Shown here: positions 27,113-36,981 of the stretch, piece after piece
Layout: every line of letters starts with the position of its first letter
Position numbering within the stretch: the first letter of the stretch is position 1
Assembly: GCF_904846235.1 (NCBI RefSeq)
Contig: NZ_CAJGZN010000009.1
Location: 78,918-142,917, forward strand
Direction: 5' to 3'
DNA length: 64,000 bases
Origin: Psychrobacter immobilis
Lineage (GTDB): Bacteria > Pseudomonadota > Gammaproteobacteria > Pseudomonadales > Moraxellaceae
Translations under genes and position numbers: made by a program
Notes under the pieces: generated by a model
The model's input: the letters and a program-made list of their open reading frames with translations, nothing else
The model's database searches: none
Told to the model about the DNA's origin: nothing

Positions 27113-28690
27113 ATGATTCAGAATAAATACGACTATAAAGTCAGACAACAAGCTTTTAAGATTGCTTCACCTTCTGTAAGAAGCACTATCGCATCTAAAA
27201 AGCGAGCCTACCTCAGTGCTAGCGTAATTCTCGCTTTTAGCGTCTTGGCTACTACTGCTCAAGCTGATACAACAGCTGCTGAAGATTACCGGGCACCTGC
27301 TGCAGTCGATGCAAGTGCGCCAATTGCTGCTCTATCTAAACTGACCAGCTTAGCCGATGACAAACCTTTAAAAGTCACCGTACCGACCATTCAACAGTTT
27401 AAGACCAAGTCTGGCGTACCTGTTATGTTTGTACAAACGACCACCTTGCCAATTGTCGATGTTGATTTGCGTTTTAATGCTGGTAGCGCGCGTGATGGTA
27501 GTATCAAAAAGGATGGTTTCGGTATTGCGAATATGACAGCGACGATGCTCGAACAGGGCTCAAAAAGCCTAGATGAAAATGCATTTACTCGTGCAGTGGA
27601 AACGTTGGGCATCAATCTAAGCAGTAGCGCCTATAAGGATATGTTTATTGTTTCACTGCGTAGCCTATCTGATGATAAGCATCTCCTGCCAGCCATTGAC
27701 TTAATGACACAGATGGTGAGTGAACCTAACTTTGACGAGCAAGTTCTAGCTCGCAATAAAGCAAGACTGTTGGTAGGCCTGCAGCAACAAAAACAAGATC
27801 CTAATAGCTTAGCAAGTATCGCTTTCAACGAGGCTCTATATGGTACTCACCCTTACGCGCATCCATCAGTCGGCACGCTAGAAAGCGTTCCTACGATTGA
27901 GAAGCAACAACTGATAGACTTTAAAAATAAATATCTAGTTGCAGCAAACGCGTCTGTTGCTATGACCGGCAACCTGACATTAAAACAAGCCAAAAAACTG
28001 GCAGAAGACATCACTGCTAAATTGCCTACTGGCCAAGCTGCCACTGATTTACCTGAGCCGAAACCGCTTACCAAAGCGCAGCACGTTCATATTCCATTCC
28101 CAAGCACTCAAACCACTGTACTCATGGGACAGCTAGGTAGCAAACGAGCTACCGACCCAATAGCACAGCAGCAGCAAACCAACTTTGCTGTTGGAAACGA
28201 AGTCATGGCAGGCAGTGATTTTAATGCGAGACTAATGACTGAGGTGAGACAAAACCTTGGCTATACTTATGGAATCTCAGGATCGATGAACCCAATGCTC
28301 TCTCGAGGTCCCTACCAGATTGGTTTTTCGACACGTAATGACAAGGCGCGTGCGGCCATTGATGCAAGCTTAGCGGTTATCAACGAAACGCTGGACAAGG
28401 GTATCACCACTGAGGAGATGCGCTTAACTACAGATAATCTGAAAAATAGCTTCCCGATGGGATTTGCGAGCAATGTAGGTATCAATAGCTTACTTGGAAT
28501 GATGAATTTTTACCAATTACCGAATAATTACTTAGCTGACTATACCAATCGCATTGATCAAGTCACACTTTCAGAGGTCAATCAAACCATGCGAGATACG
28601 CTAAAGCCTGATAACTTTTTAATAGTTACGGTTGGGCAAGAAGATCCTTGGAAAGAAAAGAAAGTGGTAGAAAAAACCAGCAAGAAATAA
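27113..28690 (+). CDS. M16-family peptidase-like protein, predicted inactive partner
   Basis: A 525-residue M16 homologue with a signal-peptide-like segment (about 35-52, ending ATTAQADTT). Where the active partner has HxxEH it reads GIANMTATMLEQGSKS, so zinc binding is lost. The C-terminal NLGYTYGISGSM keeps the Arg/Tyr-type substrate-site residues found in inactive partners. It lies 68 bases after the active gene and is probably co-transcribed and assembled with it, as in processing-peptidase-type heterodimers (inference). Confidence 0.9.
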   Translation: MIQNKYDYKVRQQAFKIASPSVRSTIASKKRAYLSASVILAFSVLATTAQADTTAAEDYRAPAAVDASAPIAALSKLTSLADDKPLKVTVPTIQQFKTKSGVPVMFVQTTTLPIVDVDLRFNAGSARDGSIKKDGFGIANMTATMLEQGSKSLDENAFTRAVETLGINLSSSAYKDMFIVSLRSLSDDKHLLPAIDLMTQMVSEPNFDEQVLARNKARLLVGLQQQKQDPNSLASIAFNEALYGTHPYAHPSVGTLESVPTIEKQQLIDFKNKYLVAANASVAMTGNLTLKQAKKLAEDITAKLPTGQAATDLPEPKPLTKAQHVHIPFPSTQTTVLMGQLGSKRATDPIAQQQQTNFAVGNEVMAGSDFNARLMTEVRQNLGYTYGISGSMNPMLSRGPYQIGFSTRNDKARAAIDASLAVINETLDKGITTEEMRLTTDNLKNSFPMGFASNVGINSLLGMMNFYQLPNNYLADYTNRIDQVTLSEVNQTMRDTLKPDNFLIVTVGQEDPWKEKKVVEKTSKK

Positions 28691-28730
28691 ATCGCTAGGA
28701 AGCAATATTAGAAATAAGCGTTATCAATCC

Positions 28731-28780
28731 AATGGACGTATTATAAATGGTAAAAAATACTACTCATAATATGTCCATTT
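28731..28780 (+). terminator. Inverted repeat after the M16 pair, probable terminator
   Basis: AATGGACGTATTAT (28731-28744) and ATAATATGTCCATT (28766-28779) pair with one G-U wobble across a 21-base loop. They lie between convergent genes. Confidence 0.55.
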
Positions 28781-28838
28781 AAATATTTGAACGGCTATAA
28801 TCTTTAAATAAGAAGCAGAACATTCTTAATGCTTGGCA

Positions 28839-29414
28839 TTAGGAATACTTGGCGTCAGAAATTTTTAGCGCAACATCATAGACAAAATGCTCAGGCTTAT
28901 GGGTAGCCCCGTTATAGCTCAAACGGATAACATGCTTATCATAAGACGTCACTTTATAATTACCATTGGCAAAGTTATGTAGCGTCGGCACAATTAATAG
29001 CGCTTCTATTTGACGGTTATCTACTTTAACATTGAGGCGCTGACCCTCTCGCGGATATAAGAAATAATCACAGTAGTCATTTACCATGACCTCTGATATA
29101 CGTTCGATAACCTGATTACCTGTTTCTTCTTGAATTAATTTTGGACAGACATCAGAGCGCTTAGAGGCTAAACGAGCGTAAGAGTTCTTGATACTATCTT
29201 CTATCTCTTTAGAGCTTTGTATATGTCTATCAGCTTTATCCGTCACTATCATATTGTTTTCAGAGGACATCTCTGTACTACACGCATTAATCAATAATAC
29301 CGACATAAGTGCAGAAGTAAACAAAGCGCCATACTTATAGTTCGAGTGCAAAAAACTTTGCTTCTCGTTATTTAATTTATGATAGTTTTTCATTGTCAAG
29401 CGCTGATTTTTCAT
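28839..29414 (-). CDS. Hypothetical lipoprotein
   Basis: A 191-residue protein with an N-terminal hydrophobic stretch (about 28-44) ending in a lipobox LINAC (Cys45), so probably a membrane-anchored lipoprotein. The N-region before it is long; an internal ATG at codon 8 would shorten it. The mature part has two further Cys (in SDVCPKLIQEE and NDYCDYFLYP). No family was recognised. It is followed by the converging M16 genes and preceded by an M15 peptidase gene on the same strand, so an envelope role is plausible but unproven. Confidence 0.65.
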   Translation of the reverse strand: MKNQRLTMKNYHKLNNEKQSFLHSNYKYGALFTSALMSVLLINACSTEMSSENNMIVTDKADRHIQSSKEIEDSIKNSYARLASKRSDVCPKLIQEETGNQVIERISEVMVNDYCDYFLYPREGQRLNVKVDNRQIEALLIVPTLHNFANGNYKVTSYDKHVIRLSYNGATHKPEHFVYDVALKISDAKYS

Positions 29415-29682
29415 AGTTTTCGCTTAAAGTAAATTTGGTGGTTTTCTTTATAAGCCATGAAAATATAAAGGCGATTGATAACAGATATTATTAAAGCATA
29501 GTTTTTAAAGACCAAACAAATTTTTAATGAACTCATGCGTCTATCCTATGAATCCTACCAAATAATTACAAAATTATTATTTTTAGTAAACACCGGAATA
29601 GTATATATAAAAATGAATATATATCTAGCGTTATCTCGGCTAACTTTATAATTATTTGAATTCTCGATTCTTGATAAATCAA

Positions 29683-30630
29683 TTAATAGCGGCAAGAAGA
29701 GGAACTACTAGCGTGATTGAATCCCCATTTGCGATAACCATCAGTATCTAAATGAATAGCCCCTGTCGCATATAATCCTAAGCCAAAGTTATAAGGCTGT
29801 CCTTGATACTGCCAAAACTGACATAAGCCATCATGCATAGTACTCAAGCGCCATAGATTGTCTTCATACTCAGGTACCCAGATATCGATAGCACTTGCAT
29901 TCATATGCTTACTACCGTCTGCCCCGCCTGCACAATCATTCAAACCTGGGTTACGATATACCGAACGTATCTCACTGCTGAGTGGTAAAATGCCTTGGTT
30001 TTTCAACTCACTATAAAGGCGTAATGTTGGTACAATGTTAGACCATAGTTCTTGAGGTGGCAGTTGATAAGGCTCATATCCGCATTTACTCCAACTACGG
30101 GCAGTCGTCAGCAGTTGAGACAATGGCGGTACATTCTGTGATCCGACTCGTGCGCTAAGATAACGCTCATACTCTGCTACTTGTCTGGCACGATAACTAT
30201 TGCTATTTAACCATGCATTAAAGTCCATATTCATAGAATCGTTATAAGCACCATTATAGGTGTTGTTTGCTGTACTATAAGTAGTACCGCGTCTCACTAC
30301 ATTCACACGTTTGTTTTCTTCAATGGACAACCTAGCATCAATTTCGAAATCACGCTGTTTTTGTACAATCAAGTTTTGCATACTGTCGCTATTTGATGCG
30401 TTCGCACCACTCAACATGGTAACACCAGGACGCTGATTTGAGCTGTTAGTAGAGGGCGTTATATACGCATTACTGTTATTGCTTGTACTGCTACTTTGAC
30501 GTATTTGAATACGGCGTTCACTATCATCACTGATGATAACGGCATGAGCACTGACACTGCCAGCACATAGGATAAGGGTGATAATAGGTTGGCAAATTTG
30601 CCTATACGCATGGATTTTTGATTTTATCAT
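29683..30630 (-). CDS. M15-family (peptidase M15A-like) secreted protein
   Basis: A 315-residue exported protein (signal peptide about 1-30). The C-terminal half has the zinc-peptidase pattern of the M15 family: SVYRNPGLNDCAGG, then GSKHMNASAIDIW (SxHxxxxAxD) and a final AIHLDTDGYRKWG supplying the third ligand. Such enzymes trim peptidoglycan side chains (D,D- or L,D-carboxypeptidase). The first 170 residues are Ser/Asn-rich with no recognised domain. It is divergent from rodA, which fits cell-wall work; substrate specificity is not predictable here. Confidence 0.8.
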   Translation of the reverse strand: MIKSKIHAYRQICQPIITLILCAGSVSAHAVIISDDSERRIQIRQSSSTSNNSNAYITPSTNSSNQRPGVTMLSGANASNSDSMQNLIVQKQRDFEIDARLSIEENKRVNVVRRGTTYSTANNTYNGAYNDSMNMDFNAWLNSNSYRARQVAEYERYLSARVGSQNVPPLSQLLTTARSWSKCGYEPYQLPPQELWSNIVPTLRLYSELKNQGILPLSSEIRSVYRNPGLNDCAGGADGSKHMNASAIDIWVPEYEDNLWRLSTMHDGLCQFWQYQGQPYNFGLGLYATGAIHLDTDGYRKWGFNHASSSSSCRY

Positions 30631-30914
30631 TGCAATAAACTACCGCTAAAAACGTTTTATCGATACTATCAAATTTTCAACAAGCAGGCTAAACTATCGC
30701 TTCTAATTTGAAGTCCAATATTGATAATTAACACTTATCCTTACAACTTTTATAATTGAGTGACTTTATTATTATTTGTGAATTATATAGCCATCGCGTG
30801 CTCGCATACTTTTATTAAAATCGGTAATTTTAAGTACGCTTCTCATCATTATTTATAATGAGATAATTTAGTTAGTACTTCCCTCCTACACCAATTGTTA
30901 GCCAAATTCTGCCT

Positions 30915-32057
30915 ATGTCTTCTAACCCGCAATATCGTTTTTCACGTCAGAGCCATCATTTGGGTCAAGGTCATGCACCGACACTATGGCAACGCATTCA
31001 TATCGACCCATGGTTAACTTTACTGTTATTGACGGTCTGTTGTATTGGTCTGACGATTCTATACAGCGCCGCAAGCCAAGATATTGGTATGGTCATTCGC
31101 CAAATGGTCAGTTATGGAGTGGCATTCGCGGTAATGTTTACTATGGCGCAGATACCGCCTAGTCTCTATCGTACTTTCACACCCATATTTTATGTCTTAG
31201 GACTTATCTTATTGGTATTGGTAGATATTATTGGTGAAGTACGTATGGGTGCTCAGCGCTGGATCAATTTGCCTGGGTTCGGTAGTGTGCAGCCTTCAGA
31301 GTTTATGAAGCTTGGTATGCCAATGATGTGTGCTTGGTTTTTGTCTAAGCGTGATTTGCCACCGTCAGCATCTAGCATTGCTATCACCTTAGCATTGATC
31401 ATTGTACCGGTGCTATTAATTGCTAAAGAGCCTGATCTTGGTACGTCGTTACTGGTCGCTGCTAGTGGTATATTTGTGCTTTTCTTAGCAGGCCTTTCAT
31501 GGCGATTGATTTCTGCTGCTGTAATTTTAGCTGTGCCGTTTATTGCTTTTGCTTGGAATTTTTTACTCCACGACTATCAGCGTACGCGAGTATTGACACT
31601 CCTTAATCCTGAAGCAGATGTACAAGGTGCTGGGTGGAACATCATTCAATCGAAGACAGCCATTGGTTCTGGTGGCCTCACTGGAAAAGGCTATCTAGAA
31701 GGCACACAATCGCACTTACATTTCCTACCAGAAGGCCATACTGACTTTATTATTGCCGCCTTCTCCGAAGAGTTTGGCTTGCTCGGTGTGATGCTACTGA
31801 TGTTCATTTACTTTTGCCTTCTATCACGCGCCTTATATATCGCTTTCACCCATCCTGATGTTTATAGTAGATTGTTGGCTGGTGCTATAGCTATGTCTTT
31901 CTTTGTTTATATATTCGTCAATGTCGGCATGGTTGGCGGTATTTTGCCTGTCGTAGGTGTTCCACTACCATTCATTAGTTATGGTGGTACGGCTATCGTG
32001 ACTTTGATGGCAGGATTTGGCCTACTCATGTCTATCCATACACATAAATCCAGCTAA
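30915..32057 (+). CDS. rodA: Rod-shape protein RodA (SEDS peptidoglycan polymerase)
   Basis: The SEDS-family glycosyltransferase of the elongasome, about ten membrane spans in 380 residues. Seen are the extracellular catalytic-loop region AKEPDLGTSLL (with the conserved acidic residue) and GAGWNIIQSKTAIGSGGL. The motifs HTDFIIAAFSEEFGLLG and the C-terminal PVVGVPLPFISYGGTA are also present. The cognate class B PBP gene (mrdA) is not adjacent here. It has a strong terminator downstream and stands alone on the plus strand. Confidence 0.95.
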   Translation: MSSNPQYRFSRQSHHLGQGHAPTLWQRIHIDPWLTLLLLTVCCIGLTILYSAASQDIGMVIRQMVSYGVAFAVMFTMAQIPPSLYRTFTPIFYVLGLILLVLVDIIGEVRMGAQRWINLPGFGSVQPSEFMKLGMPMMCAWFLSKRDLPPSASSIAITLALIIVPVLLIAKEPDLGTSLLVAASGIFVLFLAGLSWRLISAAVILAVPFIAFAWNFLLHDYQRTRVLTLLNPEADVQGAGWNIIQSKTAIGSGGLTGKGYLEGTQSHLHFLPEGHTDFIIAAFSEEFGLLGVMLLMFIYFCLLSRALYIAFTHPDVYSRLLAGAIAMSFFVYIFVNVGMVGGILPVVGVPLPFISYGGTAIVTLMAGFGLLMSIHTHKSS

Positions 32058-32891
32058 CTTGTATAATATACTTTCTGTATAATTCGTCTTTCAAGTAAGT
32101 CGTTATAATAATTATGGTAGTACCATTAAGATAAATTGTTTTGTACTACTAATGATTTGATAAAAGACAATGAGCCATGGCGCGAAGCAAAGTTTTATTC
32201 TTAGCGCTATGGCTTTTTTATTTTAATATTTTTCATATAATGTATGTTTGTATTAATCACTAGAATAGTTACAAATCCGAAATAATTGTTCGTTTTAGTG
32301 CCTCTTATTTTTAATAGTAAATAGACATGATTTTCAATATGAGTTAATCGCCTATAAGTTCAGAAAGATTTTATTCCTTGTTTTTTACAAAAAATTGCGT
32401 TAACCTCGTTTTACTGTACTCTGATACATAACCCGTACATAGCTACTAATAAACTTTGCATTTAAATATATTTAGGTTGTAGCGTAGCCGTATAGTTAGC
32501 ATCTTGTAGATTCCAGACTTTCAAATACACTACTTAATTAACGGTTTGATAACAAAGCGATACGCGATGTCCTCTGAACCTTTTATTAACGTAGCACTCT
32601 AAAGAAGTTTGTAGATCGCACATCATGTAAATACAACATATAGTGACATTGTCACTTAGTCCTGATTTTGGACTTTGTATTCAATGCTTATCGCTAACTA
32701 TCATTTGAGCGTATCATCAGTCACTCTATCTATTAGATGTACTGAATACTGATGATAATGAAATGAAAAATTACCATATATTAATATCTATAAGAGCCGC
32801 TCATTAATCAATATGAAAATAATAGATTAATGCCATGCTCAATCTAAAATATTTAGAGTTAGGTTTTGATGTATAAGTTATAGAGGTATTT
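32058..32891. other. 834-base non-coding gap between rodA and the RlpA-like gene
   Basis: Apart from the rodA terminator, no coding sequence is convincing. A perfect dyad AGTGACA-T-TGTCACT lies at 32642-32656 and is followed by a small AGTCC/GGACT hairpin. The rest is AT-rich and unstructured to the eye. The gap is long for this window, so a regulatory leader or small RNA before the RlpA-like gene is possible. Confidence 0.45.
32173..32222 (+). terminator. Terminator after rodA
   Basis: AGCCATGGCGC and GCGCTATGGCT form an 11-bp stem with a single mismatch, followed by a T run. Confidence 0.85.
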
Positions 32892-33506
32892 ATGAACAAG
32901 CGTTTATCTGGTTTACTTACAATGTCAGCAATGTTATTTGCTGGCTCTGCAGTCGCGACCAATGCAAATGCTGTAGAAGCAAAGACCACACTTGCTATGA
33001 TTTCGCAAGATAACGCCTCCCACATTGACCGTGTACTTGGTGAATTAAGCCGTCAACATGATGGTGCATCAAGTTTGGTAAAGTCAGCCCGTCAGCCGAC
33101 TTCATTGGCACTTAGCAGCTCATTGTTAGCCAATGATACGACACAAGTCACCAATGATGAAGACGTACTAGAGCGCTTAACAGCTGTTGCCTCTAACTCT
33201 GTCAGCAAATTTAAGCAGACTGGTCTTGCGTCTTGGTATGGTCGTAAGTTTCATGGTCGCAAGACTGCCAGTGGCGAAACTTTTGACATGAACGGTTTAA
33301 CTGCAGCGCATCGCTCATTACCATTAAACTGCTATGTCAAAGTCACTAACAAGACCAATGGCAAAAGTGTCGTGGTAAAAGTGAACGATCGCGGCCCATT
33401 CCATGGTAACCGTGTATTAGACCTATCTTATGGTGCTGCCAAAAAACTCGGTATTACGAGCAAAGGTGTGGGTAACGTTGCTATTGAGCGCGTTGCAGGA
33501 CCTTAA
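32892..33506 (+). CDS. RlpA-like double-psi beta-barrel protein (septal ring lytic transglycosylase family)
   Basis: A 204-residue exported protein with a cleavable-looking signal peptide (MNKRLSGLLTMSAMLFAGSA, about 1-27) and no lipobox. Residues about 113-204 form the RlpA domain: GLASWYGRKFHGRKTASGE, then FDMNGLTAAHRSLPL and VKVNDRGPFHGNRVLDLS. The catalytic Glu in ASGE and the NDRGP motif are intact, consistent with cleavage of denuded glycans. There is no SPOR domain, so septal targeting is not encoded here. A long non-coding stretch lies upstream and a strong terminator downstream. Confidence 0.92.
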   Translation: MNKRLSGLLTMSAMLFAGSAVATNANAVEAKTTLAMISQDNASHIDRVLGELSRQHDGASSLVKSARQPTSLALSSSLLANDTTQVTNDEDVLERLTAVASNSVSKFKQTGLASWYGRKFHGRKTASGETFDMNGLTAAHRSLPLNCYVKVTNKTNGKSVVVKVNDRGPFHGNRVLDLSYGAAKKLGITSKGVGNVAIERVAGP

Positions 33507-33552
33507 TTTTAGGTATCAGTTTTAAAGACCAATAATATTACTAGCCCATATA

Positions 33553-33593
33553 GCAAAAAAGCCTAACTAATAATTAGTTAGGCTTTTTTTATG
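33553..33593. terminator. Bidirectional terminator between the RlpA-like gene and radA
   Basis: AGCCTAACTAAT and ATTAGTTAGGCT form a 12-bp perfect stem with A and T flanks. Confidence 0.9.
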
Positions 33594-33667
33594 GTTCATA
33601 TTTATCGCTCTAGGCTCATAGTAGCGACTGAACTACTCAAAACAAAGTGCTATTAGTCCTATGTACT

Positions 33668-35104
33668 TTATAACTCAAATGCGCTTTCAATAGCATCATC
33701 GAGTCGCTCAACCGCAATCACGTTGATACCTTTAAACTGAGGCGCATCCTTAGCAGGTGCATTGGCCTTTGGAATGATGGCATGCTTAAACCCATGTTTC
33801 ATCGCCTCCTTCAGGCGCTCTTGTCCGTTAGGTACTGGGCGTATCTCGCCCGATAGACCAACTTCACCGAATACTGCTAATGAAGATGGTAACGCTCTCT
33901 CTTTAATACTTGAAGCACAGGCCAACAGTACGGCCAAATCAGATCCTGTCTCTATGACTTTGACGCCACCAACGACGTTGACGTAGACATCTTGTCCACT
34001 GGTATGTATCCCGCCGTGGCGATGCATCACTGCTAGTAGCATAGATAAACGTTGGAAATCTAGACCCAATGCCATTCTTCTAGGCGAGCCTTGTGAGTCA
34101 TCGACCAAGGCCTGCACTTCTACTAGTAACGGCCTTGTACCTTCACGGCTGACCATCACCACAGAACCCGCAACAGGTTTGTCATAACGACTTAAAAATA
34201 TCGCTGATGGATTGGCGACTTCTTTGAGTCCCATATCAGTCATACCAAAGATACCCAACTCATTAACCGCACCAAAGCGATTCTTGACCGCACGAATCAT
34301 ACGAAAACGCGAGTCAGACTGGCCTTCAAAATAGAGTACCGTATCAACCATATGCTCCAATACTCGCGGACCCGCTAACGTACCTTCTTTGGTTACATGT
34401 CCTACTAAAAATAGCGCTGTCCCTGTTTGCTTAGCATAGCGCGTCAAAATCGCTGCAGACTCTCTAATCTGACTGACACCACCTGGTGCAGAGTTAATAG
34501 CGTCTGTATAAATTGTCTGAATAGAATCAATAATAGCGATGGCTGGCTGCTCTTGCGTTAATGCAGCACAAATGGTTTCTACGTTAGTTTCGGCCAGTAC
34601 AAGCAGTCTATCAGCAGGCAAGTCTAAGCGTTTGGCTCGCATGGCCACCTGTGCAAGCGACTCTTCACCCGTCACGTATAACGCACTACCTGCCAATGAA
34701 TCAGCTCGTGCCATACTGGTCGCTGTTTGCAGCAAGATAGTTGATTTGCCAATACCCGGATCACCACCGATTAAAACCACAGAGCCTGCCACTAGTCCAC
34801 CGCCGAGTACGCGATCAAACTCACTGATACCGGTTGGTAGGCGCGTGTCGAGCGTGACACTTACTGCATTAAGCGGCATGACAGCACTGTGAGTACCAGA
34901 GTAGTTACCAGCTGGCGCACTGGTACCACGAGTAGTAGCTCGTGCGTTATTGGGCTTCGCGGTGCTCTTATTGTGATGAGGCATGCTAACATTTGGGGCT
35001 TCGACCAAGCTATTCCATTCCCCGCAATCCGTACACTGTCCAGCCCATTTACCAAAATGTGCACCACAATGCTGACAGACATAGCTGCTTTTATTTTTTG
35101 CCAT
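33668..35104 (-). CDS. radA: DNA repair protein RadA
   Basis: A RecA-related ATPase that drives branch migration at recombination intermediates. The 478-residue protein has the N-terminal C4 zinc finger (CQHCGAHFGKWAGQCTDC), Walker A GGDPGIGKST, the RadA-specific KNRFG motif (VKNRFGAVNELGIF) and a C-terminal Lon-protease-like domain (about 300-478). About 70 Ala/Thr/Asn-rich residues link finger and core. It lies after lptB on the same strand across a 377-base gap. Confidence 0.96.
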   Translation of the reverse strand: MAKNKSSYVCQHCGAHFGKWAGQCTDCGEWNSLVEAPNVSMPHHNKSTAKPNNARATTRGTSAPAGNYSGTHSAVMPLNAVSVTLDTRLPTGISEFDRVLGGGLVAGSVVLIGGDPGIGKSTILLQTATSMARADSLAGSALYVTGEESLAQVAMRAKRLDLPADRLLVLAETNVETICAALTQEQPAIAIIDSIQTIYTDAINSAPGGVSQIRESAAILTRYAKQTGTALFLVGHVTKEGTLAGPRVLEHMVDTVLYFEGQSDSRFRMIRAVKNRFGAVNELGIFGMTDMGLKEVANPSAIFLSRYDKPVAGSVVMVSREGTRPLLVEVQALVDDSQGSPRRMALGLDFQRLSMLLAVMHRHGGIHTSGQDVYVNVVGGVKVIETGSDLAVLLACASSIKERALPSSLAVFGEVGLSGEIRPVPNGQERLKEAMKHGFKHAIIPKANAPAKDAPQFKGINVIAVERLDDAIESAFEL

Positions 35105-35481
35105 AGCTTATAAGCCTTATTCAGAGAATCAATCAAGAATAATGAAGAAAGTATTGTCACGCTTTATAAGCGCTGATTCAAAAATATTTATTATGATAAG
35201 TCAGCCATTGGTTTTGTAAGCTGTACTTGAAAGAGGATGATGTTAATTGTAGGTATAAATAGTAACTGGCTTATAAGCTCTATATAAAATAGTTTTAGCT
35301 AGCTCTATTAGTTAATTAGAAATTACAAAGTTATTGGTATAAATTTTACGCAGCGTTTGGAAAGCAAATACATAGGAAGTAAGGAAAACCTATGCCACCA
35401 CAACTCTACTTTAACGGCATCTTTTTGTTCTGAATGCACTATATAAAATAGAGTATGAGATAAGGAATTTAATGCTCTCAC
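35105..35481. other. Intergenic gap between radA and lptB
   Basis: 377 AT-rich bases with no gene seen. It should contain the end of the lpt transcript and the radA promoter on the minus strand; no clear terminator hairpin was recognised. Confidence 0.4.
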
Positions 35482-36261
35482 TTATACTTGAAAGTCTTTA
35501 CCTAGATAAACAGATTTGACTAAATCATTTTCTAACACTTCAGCCGAAGTGCCTTCTGCAATGATAGCGCCTTCTGATACGATATAAGCCTTTTCACAAA
35601 TCGCCAATGTATCTCGAACATTATGATCGGTGATTAAAACGCCAATACCGCGATTTTTAAGCGTCAAAATAACGTCTTTAATATCACCGACAGAGATAGG
35701 ATCTACCCCTGCGAAAGGTTCATCTAATAAGATAAACTTAGGATCAGCGGCCAATGCTCGCGCAATCTCACAGCGTCGACGCTCACCGCCTGACACGCTC
35801 ATACCCTGAGACTTGCGCACATGTTCTAAATGGAACTCGCCAATCAACTTTTCAAGTTCTTGATGCTGTTCAGCTTTACTTAATTCTGTACGAGTCTGTA
35901 GGATAGCTAAGATATTATCTTCGATAGATAATTTACGAAAGATTGATGCCTCTTGTGGTAGATAGCCGATACCCGCACGCGCACGCTCGTGCATTGCGTA
36001 TTTAGATAAATCCATTTTACCTAGCGTAACACGGCCCTTATCCATATTGACCAGTCCCACCACCATATAGAAACTTGTCGTTTTACCAGCACCGTTAGGC
36101 CCCAACAATCCGACAATTTGACCCTGTTCGACAGAAAATGAAACGTCTTTGACCACCCAACGCTTTCCATAGCGCTTGCCTAGATTTTGCATAGTCAATC
36201 GAGCGACAGGCGCCGTATTAGTATTTGATGCCGATAGGTCTAGATTTTTATCATCGCTCAT
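35482..36261 (-). CDS. lptB: LPS export ABC transporter ATPase LptB
   Basis: The ATPase of the LptB2FGC complex that extracts lipopolysaccharide from the inner membrane. Walker A is [12 protein letters not shown], the ABC signature [16 protein letters not shown] and Walker [15 protein letters not shown], with the switch histidine in [10 protein letters not shown]. At 259 residues it is slightly longer than E. coli LptB because of an N-terminal extension. It is the last gene of the kdsD-kdsC-lptC-lptA-lptB block. Confidence 0.97.
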   Translation of the reverse strand: MSDDKNLDLSASNTNTAPVARLTMQNLGKRYGKRWVVKDVSFSVEQGQIVGLLGPNGAGKTTSFYMVVGLVNMDKGRVTLGKMDLSKYAMHERARAGIGYLPQEASIFRKLSIEDNILAILQTRTELSKAEQHQELEKLIGEFHLEHVRKSQGMSVSGGERRRCEIARALAADPKFILLDEPFAGVDPISVGDIKDVILTLKNRGIGVLITDHNVRDTLAICEKAYIVSEGAIIAEGTSAEVLENDLVKSVYLGKDFQV

Positions 36262-36335
36262 AACTTACTCTTACTTTCACAAAATTTAAGCATTGCTAAA
36301 GGCAGACTGATTTACTCATAGCCTGTTTATTTGGA

Positions 36336-36893
36336 TTAACGTACGCCACTCTGATTTGTACCATTGTTAGGCGGGAATACCAATTCAACGCGCTGATTAC
36401 CACCAGCAGTCGCTTCAACATCACCTGCTTTTAGGCTATAACGAATGACGTTACCAGCGAAGCTTGCACCATTTTGAACCAGTTTTGCATTACCAGTTAG
36501 TGTAATAATCCCAGACACTGCGTTATAGTCAATCTTATTAGCCTGCCCTTTTGCCAAGCCCTTTTCTTGCGTGACTACTTGCTGCATGGTCGCTGGACGG
36601 CCAGTTGCTACCGCTGAATTAATGCTACGCTGCTGAGATAGATTGACCGTGATGTTATCGGCCGTCATCTTAAACGTACCTTGAGTAATAATGACATTGC
36701 CTGCATAACTGGTCACGCCGGTACGCTCACTATAAGTGGCTTTATCCGCTAGCAATTTGATCTGCTGATTAGAATCTGATGGCAATGCATGACTATATAG
36801 CGGTAGCGCCAATAACATTACCATTGGCAGTGCGCGTAATTTGTGCAAGCAGAGTGATGATGCGCGTAAAGTAGGCAAAAATTTAAGTTTCAT
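36336..36893 (-). CDS. lptA: LPS transport periplasmic protein LptA
   Basis: The periplasmic OstA-like beta-jellyroll protein that bridges LptC to LptD. The 185 residues start with a long signal region; cleavage probably follows LYSHALP, near residue 37. The OstA domain shows KATYSERTGVTSYAGNVIITQG and NKIDYNAVSGIITLTGNAKL. An internal Met (about residue 24) is an alternative start. It lies 75 bases before lptB and 88 bases after lptC, in the conserved order. Confidence 0.93.
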   Translation of the reverse strand: MKLKFLPTLRASSLCLHKLRALPMVMLLALPLYSHALPSDSNQQIKLLADKATYSERTGVTSYAGNVIITQGTFKMTADNITVNLSQQRSINSAVATGRPATMQQVVTQEKGLAKGQANKIDYNAVSGIITLTGNAKLVQNGASFAGNVIRYSLKAGDVEATAGGNQRVELVFPPNNGTNQSGVR

Positions 36894-36981
36894 ATAAATA
36901 ACTCATTTCATAATAGGTGGTAGGATTTGCAAACTTTATGCTAGCTGCTATTTTTTGATACGGTAAATAGAAAGACTTTGA

